DNA of 14,366 nucleotides from Firmicutes bacterium UBA6811 (lineage in GTDB: Bacteria; Bacillota; SHA-98; UBA4971), in contig DKEX01000111.1 in the NCBI GenBank assembly GCA_002452295.1, positions 212 through 14,577 of the forward strand, in the 5' to 3' direction. Shown one piece after another: positions 5,736 through 12,011 of this stretch (positions within the stretch are counted from its first letter, which is position 1; each line of letters starts with the position of its first letter). The notes beneath the pieces are model-generated. The model saw only the letters and a list, made by a program, of their open reading frames with translations. It searched no databases and had not been told where the DNA came from. A program made the position numbers and the translations under genes.

Positions 5736-8195
5736 GTGAACGTCGTCACAACGATCAAGGGCAAGTGCAAGGGCTGCTACGCGTGCGTACGCAACTGCCC
5801 CGTCAAGGCCATCAAGGTCGAGGACGGCCAGGCGGCCGTCATGGAGGACCTCTGCATCGCCTGCGGCTACTGCGTGCGCGTGTGCGCGCAGCACGCCAAG
5901 CACATCCAGGAGGACCTGCCGGCAGTCGGGGAAGCGCTCCGCTCCGGGACCGCTTACGCCATGCTGGCGCCGTCCTTCGTGGTGGAGTTCGCCGGGGAGT
6001 TCCGTCCCGGGCAGGTGGTTGAGGCCCTCCGGCGGGCCGGGTTCATCGGCGTGTACGAGGTCGCGTGGGGTGCCGAGCGGGTCACGCAGGAGTACATCAG
6101 GCTGATTGAGAAGGAAGGGCGTCGCGGTGTCATCTCCACGCCGTGCCCCGCCGTGGTCAACCTTGTGGAGGTGAGGTTCCCGGAGATCATCCCGAGGCTT
6201 GCCCCGGTGGTGTCGCCCATGGTGGCGGCGGGCAGGATGCTGAAGCGCGAGCACCCCGGCGCGCGCACGGTGTTCATCGGCCCGTGTGTCGCCAAGAAGA
6301 GCGAGGCCACCGACGCGGAGGTCGCTGATGCAGTCGATGCCGTGCTCACTTTCGCTGAGATGCGCGCCCTCCTCGACGACGTCCCGGCCAGGGTGGAGGC
6401 GCTCCCCGATGCGCCCTTCGACCAGCCCGCTGCCCGCCTTGGCAGGCTGTACCCGGTCGCCGGGGGGCTTCTCCGGAGCGCGGCGTTCCAGGCCGACATC
6501 CTGGAGAACGACATCATCACGGTGGAAGGCAAGGACAACTGCATCGAGTTCCTCGAGGCCCTGCGGCGAGGGCGGGAGTGCCCGGAATTCGTTGACATGC
6601 TGTTCTGCGAAGGCTGCATAAACGGGCCGATGATCACGAGCCCGCTGCTAGGGTACGGGCGCCGCCGCGTTGCCGTGGATTTCGCCAGGCAGTCGGAGGG
6701 CAGGGCCGATGGGGCCGGCGCCATCACCGCGTCATGCCCGGTGTTTCCGGAGATCGGGGCGAGACGCGCCTTCCGGCCCAGAAACATACCGCTTCCCGTG
6801 CCCACTGAGGCCGACATCCGGCGCATCCTGCGAGAGCTCGACAAGACCAGGCCGGAGGACGAGCTCGACTGCGGTGCGTGCGGCTACAACACGTGCCGCG
6901 AGAAGGCTGTCGCCGTGTTCCAGCGCCTCGCCGAGAACAAGATGTGCCTGCCTTACCTCATAAAGCAGCTCGAGGTCCACAACAGGCAGCTCGCGGAGAT
7001 GAAGGCGTACCACGAGGACATCATCCAGAGCATTACCGAGGGGATCGTGGTTGTAGACCGGAACCTCGTCGTCACCAGCTTCAACGACGCGGGCGGGCGG
7101 GTGAGCCGCCAGGCGCCGCACGGGGCCATCGGGCGCAAGATATTCGACGTGTTGCCTCCGCTCGATAATCCCGCCTGCCGGCGGGCTTTCGAGGGCGCCA
7201 TCAGGCGTGGGGTCCCCACCGAGATCGGGGAGGTCACCTATCAACTCGGTGGAGATGGCAGGGACAGGGTCGTCGTCAACCTGAAGGTGAGCCCCCTCAA
7301 GAACGAAAGCGGCGACGTGTACGGCGCCGTGCTCCTGAGCCAGGACATCACCGAGAGGCGGAAGCTCGAGACGCAGCTCATCCAGTCCGACAGGCTGGCC
7401 GCCCTGGGGCAGCTTGCAGCCGGCGTGGCCCACGAGATCAACACTCCGCTCACCCTCATATCGGGATACACCGAGGTCTTGGCAGGCACCACCGACCCCG
7501 GTAGCCCGGGCGCGTCGTACCTCAAGACGATGGCTGAGGAGGCCGACAGGATCGCCGAGATCGTTCGCAGCCTCCTGAGCTTCGCACGCCCCGGCACGAC
7601 GCCGTCAGGCAAGTGCAAGGTCAACGAGGCGGTGGAGCGCACTCTCAAGATATTCGGTGGCCAGATGGCCCACAGAGGCATCGAGGTGCGGCTCGGGCTC
7701 GACCCCGGCGACCCTGAGGCCGCAATCGACGCAGGCGAGCTGCAGCAGGTGCTCCTCAACATGGTGCTCAACGCCATCCAGGCGATGCCTGACGGCGGAC
7801 TCCTCGCGATATCAACCAGGGCGTGTCCGAAAGTCGCTCCCGGTAATCCGGTGCGTGTCGTCCCGGAGGCCAACGGAAACGGCCACGCGATCGTGGTGGG
7901 CGGCGAGATGCACCGACCGGCCGCCGCGGGCGGCGTGGCAGCGCCAGGGCTGGCAGCGAAAGGCGCCGTCGAGATCGTGATCAGCGATACCGGGTGTGGG
8001 ATCCCCGAGGAGAACCTGGGGAAGATCTTCAACCCGTTCTTCACCACGAAGGAAGTGGCGAAGGGCACCGGGCTCGGGCTTTCGGTGAGCTTGAGCATAG
8101 TCGAGAAACACGGAGGCACCATCAGAGTCGAGAGCGAGGTCGGCAAGGGCACGACATTCACGATCAACCTGCCGTCCTGCGTGGGGGAGGCTTGA
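5736..8195 (+). CDS. Sensory [FeFe]-hydrogenase-like histidine kinase (PAS-HisKA)
   Basis: This is an 819-residue soluble kinase with no membrane segments. N-terminal ferredoxin motifs are C11-C14-C17-C21 and C40-C43-C46-C50. The H-cluster domain (about 70-350) keeps Cys ligands C137 (in STPCPAV), C184 (IGPCVAKKSE), C291 and C294 (FCEGCINGP). A four-Cys FeS domain follows (C379, C382, C387, C404), then PAS (about 425-540), HisKA with H566 in AHEINTP, and HATPase with N-box N679, G1 DTGCGI (751-756) and GTGLGLS (777-783). This is the architecture of the histidine-kinase-linked putative sensory [FeFe]-hydrogenases (group C). Pro136 replaces the proton-transfer Cys, arguing for sensing rather than turnover. 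The GTG start is set by GGGAGGG at 5721-5727. It likely phosphorylates the regulator encoded 6 bp downstream. The ligand could be H2 or cellular redox state. Confidence 0.9.
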   Translation: MNVVTTIKGKCKGCYACVRNCPVKAIKVEDGQAAVMEDLCIACGYCVRVCAQHAKHIQEDLPAVGEALRSGTAYAMLAPSFVVEFAGEFRPGQVVEALRRAGFIGVYEVAWGAERVTQEYIRLIEKEGRRGVISTPCPAVVNLVEVRFPEIIPRLAPVVSPMVAAGRMLKREHPGARTVFIGPCVAKKSEATDAEVADAVDAVLTFAEMRALLDDVPARVEALPDAPFDQPAARLGRLYPVAGGLLRSAAFQADILENDIITVEGKDNCIEFLEALRRGRECPEFVDMLFCEGCINGPMITSPLLGYGRRRVAVDFARQSEGRADGAGAITASCPVFPEIGARRAFRPRNIPLPVPTEADIRRILRELDKTRPEDELDCGACGYNTCREKAVAVFQRLAENKMCLPYLIKQLEVHNRQLAEMKAYHEDIIQSITEGIVVVDRNLVVTSFNDAGGRVSRQAPHGAIGRKIFDVLPPLDNPACRRAFEGAIRRGVPTEIGEVTYQLGGDGRDRVVVNLKVSPLKNESGDVYGAVLLSQDITERRKLETQLIQSDRLAALGQLAAGVAHEINTPLTLISGYTEVLAGTTDPGSPGASYLKTMAEEADRIAEIVRSLLSFARPGTTPSGKCKVNEAVERTLKIFGGQMAHRGIEVRLGLDPGDPEAAIDAGELQQVLLNMVLNAIQAMPDGGLLAISTRACPKVAPGNPVRVVPEANGNGHAIVVGGEMHRPAAAGGVAAPGLAAKGAVEIVISDTGCGIPEENLGKIFNPFFTTKEVAKGTGLGLSVSLSIVEKHGGTIRVESEVGKGTTFTINLPSCVGEA

Positions 8196-8201
8196 TGCCG
8201 A

Positions 8202-9644
8202 GTGGCTGGAGGCACTGTGCTGGTGGTCGATGACGAGGAAAAGATGTGCGAGTTCCTGCAGCTTGTCCTCGCCCAGGACGGGCACCAGGTGGTGTGCGCG
8301 TCGGGCGGCGAGCGCGCCCTCGAGGAGATCAGGTCCGGAGCAGACCTCGATGTCATCGTGACGGACCTCATGATGCCGGGAGTGAACGGCATGGAGATCC
8401 TCGAGGAAGCCAGGCGCTCGCTGCCGGATACCCCGGTCGTGGTCATCACGGGTTACTCCACCGTCCAGAGCGCGGTGGAGGCCATGAAGGCGGGGGCCTT
8501 CGATTACCTGCCGAAACCGTTCAAGGTGGACGAGGTCAAGCTCGTCGTGAAGAAGGCGCTGGAGCGGCGCGAGATCGCCCTCGAGAACCAGAGGCTCCGG
8601 CGCGAGCTCCAGTCCATCAGGGAGAGGTCGGCCGACATCATCGGCACCAGCGAGAAGATGCAGGCGGTCTTCAGGCTGGTGGAGAAGGTGGCGAGGACCG
8701 ACGCCACCGTGCTCATCCGCGGCGAAAGCGGCACGGGCAAGGACCTTATCGCCCGCGAGATCCACCGCCAGAGCCTGCGTGCCGCGAAGCCTTTCATCAG
8801 CATAAACTGCGCCGCCCTGCCCGAGACTCTGCTCGAGAGCGAGCTTTTCGGGCACGCGCGCGGGGCGTTCACCGGGGCGGTCTCCACCAAGCGCGGCCTC
8901 TTCGAGGAGGCCGACGGCGGCACGGTGTTCCTGGACGAGATCGGCGATGTGAGCCTCGCGCTCCAGGCGAAGCTGCTCCGTTTTCTCCAGAGCAAGGAGT
9001 TCATCCGCGTGGGGGAGACCTCCGTGCGACGCGTGGACGTGCGCGTGATAGTCGCGACCAACAAGCACCTGGAGGGAGCCATCGAGCGCGGGGATTTCAG
9101 GAGGGACCTTTACTACCGGCTCAACGTCATCACCGTCCACCTCCCGCCCCTGCGGGAGCGGCGCGAGGACATACCCCTTCTCGCCAAGCATTTCGCGCGC
9201 AAGTGCGGGGCGAGCCTTCTCAAGGGGCCAATCAGCTTCTCGCCTGAGGCCATGGCGGCCCTCTCGGCGCACGACTGGCCGGGGAACGTGCGCGAGCTCG
9301 AGAACGCCGTGGAGCGCGCGGTGGTGCTGGCCGAGGGCAACGAGCTTGCGCCGGAGGATTTCCCCGAGGAGATCGCCCGGAGGCGAACGGGCGGCGGCAC
9401 AGGCGGCGGCGGGGGAGACGACGCGGACGCTGTTGGCGCTGCGGGCATGGCGTTCGACGATGCGGTGGCGCGCTACAAGCGCGAGCTCATTGCGGAGGCG
9501 CTCGAGAAGGCCGGCGGCGTGCAGGCGAGAGCCGCTGAGATCCTGGGGATCAAGAGGACCACGCTCAACGAGATGATGAAGAGGCTGGGGATGACAGGGG
9601 GAGACGCCCAGCGCAGGGCTGGCGCCAAGAAATTGAACGCATAA
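8202..9644 (+). CDS. NtrC-family sigma-54-dependent response regulator
   Basis: This is a 480-residue enhancer-binding protein. The receiver domain (1-120) has D10-D11, phospho-acceptor D55 in VTDLMMPG and K105 in PKPF. The AAA+ domain (about 145-385) has Walker A GESGTGKD (174-181), the sigma-54-contacting loop GAFTGA (221-226), Walker B GGTVFLDEIGD (239-249) and RERREDIPLL (318-327). A Gly/Asp-rich linker (397-407) leads to a Fis-type helix-turn-helix (about 425-464). The GTG start at 8202 uses GGGGGAGG at 8183-8190 inside the kinase gene; only 6 bp separate the two genes, so translation is probably coupled. It is the expected partner of the kinase, and the sigma-54 promoter just downstream is its most likely target. 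Confidence 0.94.
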   Translation: MAGGTVLVVDDEEKMCEFLQLVLAQDGHQVVCASGGERALEEIRSGADLDVIVTDLMMPGVNGMEILEEARRSLPDTPVVVITGYSTVQSAVEAMKAGAFDYLPKPFKVDEVKLVVKKALERREIALENQRLRRELQSIRERSADIIGTSEKMQAVFRLVEKVARTDATVLIRGESGTGKDLIAREIHRQSLRAAKPFISINCAALPETLLESELFGHARGAFTGAVSTKRGLFEEADGGTVFLDEIGDVSLALQAKLLRFLQSKEFIRVGETSVRRVDVRVIVATNKHLEGAIERGDFRRDLYYRLNVITVHLPPLRERREDIPLLAKHFARKCGASLLKGPISFSPEAMAALSAHDWPGNVRELENAVERAVVLAEGNELAPEDFPEEIARRRTGGGTGGGGGDDADAVGAAGMAFDDAVARYKRELIAEALEKAGGVQARAAEILGIKRTTLNEMMKRLGMTGGDAQRRAGAKKLNA

Positions 9645-9645
9645 G

Positions 9646-9657
9646 CCAACATGTTGG
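9646..9657. promoter_or_regulatory. Palindrome, candidate enhancer site for the NtrC-type regulator
   Basis: CCAACATGTTGG is a perfect 12-bp palindrome starting just past the regulator stop codon. Its centre is about 145 bp upstream of the start site predicted from the sigma-54 promoter, a normal distance for an upstream activating sequence. A single 12-bp palindrome can occur by chance, so the assignment is tentative. Confidence 0.4.
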
Positions 9658-9666
9658 ACATCCCGA

Positions 9667-9687
9667 GGCTGCCAATGATCCGCAGCC
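9667..9687. repeat. Inverted repeat in the regulator-hydrogenase spacer
   Basis: GGCTGC at 9667-9672 and GCAGCC at 9682-9687 form an inverted repeat around a 9-nt spacer, centred about 25 bp after the neighbouring palindrome. It may be a second activator half-site pair or a weak hairpin. It has no T-tract of its own. Confidence 0.35.
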
Positions 9688-9705
9688 AGGGCCCATAAAC
9701 AGCGG

Positions 9706-9750
9706 AAACCCGCACGGGACGCCGCTCACAGGCGGTGCCGGCGGGTTTTT
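9706..9750 (+). terminator. Rho-independent terminator of the kinase-regulator operon
   Basis: AAACCCGC at 9706-9713 pairs with GCGGGTTT at 9741-9748, followed by further T residues (TTTTT run at 9746-9750). The enclosed segment can fold further (CGCC/GGCG at 9720-9734). It separates the sensor-regulator transcript from the hydrogenase operon, whose promoter starts 20 bp later. Confidence 0.8.
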
Positions 9751-9769
9751 GCTTTCGTGTGGCCGCGGT

Positions 9770-9785
9770 TGGCACGCAAATTGCT
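9770..9785 (+). promoter_or_regulatory. Sigma-54 (RpoN) -24/-12 promoter of the hydrogenase operon
   Basis: TGGCACG at 9770-9776, four bases, then TTGCT at 9781-9785 matches the sigma-54 consensus TGGCACG-N4-TTGCW at every specified base. Transcription should begin near 9796, giving a leader of about 135 nt before the first gene. Its position between a sigma-54 activator gene and the hyd genes makes the link direct. Confidence 0.9.
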
Positions 9786-9930
9786 CCCATCCGTGGGGCG
9801 AAGACAATCTGCGGTGAAACAGGGCGGCGCCGGGGCGGTTGCAAGCGCGCGGAGCAGGCGGCGTGCGGAGCCGGAAGGCGCCGAAAAGAAGCCGTCGATT
9901 GTGAAATGTGGCACAAAGGAGGAATCCAGC

Positions 9931-10131
9931 ATGTCAGCGGTGGCGCTCAAGGAGGAGGCTGCATGCCGCGAGCCGGCACACGACGTGGATCCCGACCTTC
10001 AACTGGAGTATGAGAAGGCCATGAGAGAATACGGACTTCCGTACCCCGACGGGACGTGGTTCAAGCGCGCGGCGCATCTGGAGCGGAAGATGCGCGAGGC
10101 CCGCATGGAGGCAAGGTTCGACGAGAATTAG
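9931..10131 (+). CDS. Small charged protein of unknown function, first gene of the hyd operon
   Basis: This gene encodes 66 residues and I do not recognise its family. It begins at ATG 9931 with a strong AAAGGAGG at 9915-9922 and 8-nt spacing, so translation is likely. The protein is rich in Glu, Arg and Lys. It has one Cys (C12), an N-terminal half ending in LEYEKAMREYGLPYPDGTW, and a strongly helical basic/acidic tail (about 45-64). There is no signal peptide or membrane helix. It lies 18 bp before hydB and downstream of the sigma-54 promoter, so it should be made with the hydrogenase. It could be an assembly factor, a small subunit or a regulator; the sequence alone does not decide. Confidence 0.7.
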   Translation: MSAVALKEEAACREPAHDVDPDLQLEYEKAMREYGLPYPDGTWFKRAAHLERKMREARMEARFDEN

Positions 10132-10149
10132 CTGGGGAGTGAACGGAGA

Positions 10150-12006
10150 ATGAGCCCGTTTTGCCGTGCGCACATCCTGGTATGTTCCGGGGCCGGGTGC
10201 GTGTCCTCCGGTTGCCAGGCGGTATATGATGCCCTCATGAACGGCCTCGAGGCCGAGGGCGTGATGGGCGAGGTCAAGGTGGTGCAGACCGGCTGCATAG
10301 GGTCGTGCGACCTCGGCCCGGTCATCGTGGTCTACCCTGAGGGCACGCTCTACGAGAGGGTGCGGCCCGAGGACCTCCCGGACATCGTGCGCGAGCACAT
10401 AGTGAAAGGAAGGCCGGTGGAGCGGCTGCTTCACAGGCGCCCCGACGGGGAACTGGCGCCTACCCTCGCTGGCATCGACTTCTTCAAGAAGCAGGTCAAG
10501 ATAGTCCTTCGGAACTGCGGGGTCATAGACCCCGAGAACATCAACGAGTTCGTGGCGCGCGACGGGTACGAGGCCCTTGCGCGGGTGCTCACCGACATGG
10601 AGCCCAGGGAGGTCATAGACATCGTCAAGAGGTCGGGCCTCCGTGGGCGCGGCGGGGCGGGGTTCCCCACGGGGCTCAAGTGGGAGTTCGCGTCGCGGGT
10701 TCGGGCGGATCAGAAGTACGTGGTCTGCAACGCCGACGAGGGCGACCCTGGCGCGTTCATGGACCGGAGCGTCCTCGAGGGCGACCCGCACAGCGTCATC
10801 GAGGCCATGGCAATCGCGGGCTACGCCATCGGCGCGACCGAGGGCTATGTATACGTCCGGGCCGAGTATCCGCTCGCCGTGTCGCGGCTTTCGCACGCCA
10901 TACGCCAGGCGCGCGAGTTCGGCGTGCTTGGCGGGAACCTCTTCGGGTCGGGGTTCGACTTCGACCTCGACATCAGGGTGGGAGCAGGAGCTTTTGTGTG
11001 CGGCGAGGAGACGGCCCTCCTGGCATCGGTGGAGGGCAAGCGCGGCATGCCCAGGCCCAAGCCGCCGTTCCCGGCGAACGAGGGCCTGTGGAGGAAGCCG
11101 ACGGTCATCAACAACGTCGAGACCCTGGCGAACATCCCGCCCATCATCCTCCGCGGCCCAGAGTGGTTCGCGAGCATCGGCACGGAGAAGAGCAAGGGCA
11201 CGAAGGTGTTCGCCCTGGCCGGCAAGATCAACAACACGGGGCTCGTGGAGGTGCCCATGGGCACCACACTCCGGGAGATCGTGTACGACATAGGCGGTGG
11301 GATACCGGGCGGCAAGGCGTTCAAGGCCGCCCAGACAGGCGGCCCGTCGGGCGGGTGCATCCCGGCGGCCTTCCTCGATACGCCCATGGAGTACGACACC
11401 TTGGTCAAGCTGGGAGCCATGATGGGGTCGGGCGGCCTCATCATCATGGACGAGGACACCTGCATGGTGGATATCGCCAGGTTCTTCCTGCAGTTCACCC
11501 AGGACGAGTCGTGCGGCAAGTGCGTCCCGTGCAGGGAGGGCACCAGCGTCATGCTGGACATCCTGACCCGGATCACCGAGGGGAAGGGGCAGCCGGGGGA
11601 CATCGAAACCCTCGAGTCCCTGGGCAGGACGATAAAGAACACAGCCCTCTGTGGGCTGGGCCAGACGGCCCCGAACCCCGTGCTCAGCACCATCAAGTAC
11701 TTCAGGGACGAATACGAGGCCCACATCCACGAGAAGAGGTGCCCTGCGGGCGTGTGCGCGGCCCTCATGCGGTACCGGATCGACGCCGACAGGTGCAGAG
11801 GATGCGGGCTATGCGCGAAAGCGTGCCCCGCTGACGCGATCTCCCCCGTGGCAGCCGAGGCCGAGGACCAGATGGCGAAGGTTGCCGGGGAGGAGGCCGG
11901 CGCCCGGACGCGAAGGCACAGGGTCTACGCGATCGATGTCGACAGGTGCCAGGGATGCGGCGCGTGCGTGAGCGCCTGCCGCTTCCGGGCCGTCGCCAGG
12001 AGGTGA
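10150..12006 (+). CDS. hydB: HydB: NuoF-like flavin subunit of bifurcating [FeFe]-hydrogenase
   Basis: This 618-residue cytoplasmic subunit binds FMN and NAD(H) and is the electron-bifurcating module of HydABC enzymes. It has an N-terminal thioredoxin-like [2Fe-2S] domain (C12, C17, C49, C53). The NuoF domain has the NADH/FMN site GRGGAGFPTGLKW (166-178) and NADEGDPGAF (194-203). An SLBB region follows, then the [4Fe-4S] site C455-C458-C461-C501. The C-terminal 2x[4Fe-4S] ferredoxin has C549-C552-C555-C559 and C600-C603-C606-C610, separated by a longer than usual charged linker (562-592). The ATG at 10150 has GGGGAG at 10134-10139. It ends 5 bp before hydA. The appended ferredoxin distinguishes it from complex I NuoF; the adjacent HydA makes hydrogenase, not formate dehydrogenase, the partner. 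Confidence 0.95.
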   Translation: MSPFCRAHILVCSGAGCVSSGCQAVYDALMNGLEAEGVMGEVKVVQTGCIGSCDLGPVIVVYPEGTLYERVRPEDLPDIVREHIVKGRPVERLLHRRPDGELAPTLAGIDFFKKQVKIVLRNCGVIDPENINEFVARDGYEALARVLTDMEPREVIDIVKRSGLRGRGGAGFPTGLKWEFASRVRADQKYVVCNADEGDPGAFMDRSVLEGDPHSVIEAMAIAGYAIGATEGYVYVRAEYPLAVSRLSHAIRQAREFGVLGGNLFGSGFDFDLDIRVGAGAFVCGEETALLASVEGKRGMPRPKPPFPANEGLWRKPTVINNVETLANIPPIILRGPEWFASIGTEKSKGTKVFALAGKINNTGLVEVPMGTTLREIVYDIGGGIPGGKAFKAAQTGGPSGGCIPAAFLDTPMEYDTLVKLGAMMGSGGLIIMDEDTCMVDIARFFLQFTQDESCGKCVPCREGTSVMLDILTRITEGKGQPGDIETLESLGRTIKNTALCGLGQTAPNPVLSTIKYFRDEYEAHIHEKRCPAGVCAALMRYRIDADRCRGCGLCAKACPADAISPVAAEAEDQMAKVAGEEAGARTRRHRVYAIDVDRCQGCGACVSACRFRAVARR

Positions 12007-12011
12007 GTGAG

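Noticed and set aside
5736..8195. Annotation as a catalytic [FeFe]-hydrogenase
   Set aside because: The H-cluster motifs are altered, and PAS, HisKA and HATPase domains follow in the same protein. A sensor role fits better, although weak turnover cannot be excluded.
7812..9272. 486-codon open frame on the minus strand
   Set aside because: It is antisense to the kinase end and the sigma-54 regulator, whose motifs are intact. The composition is that of a shadow frame.
9934..11730. 598-codon open frame on the minus strand
   Set aside because: It is antisense to the small ORF and hydB, has His/Arg/Leu-rich composition typical of a GC-rich shadow frame, and has no recognisable domain.
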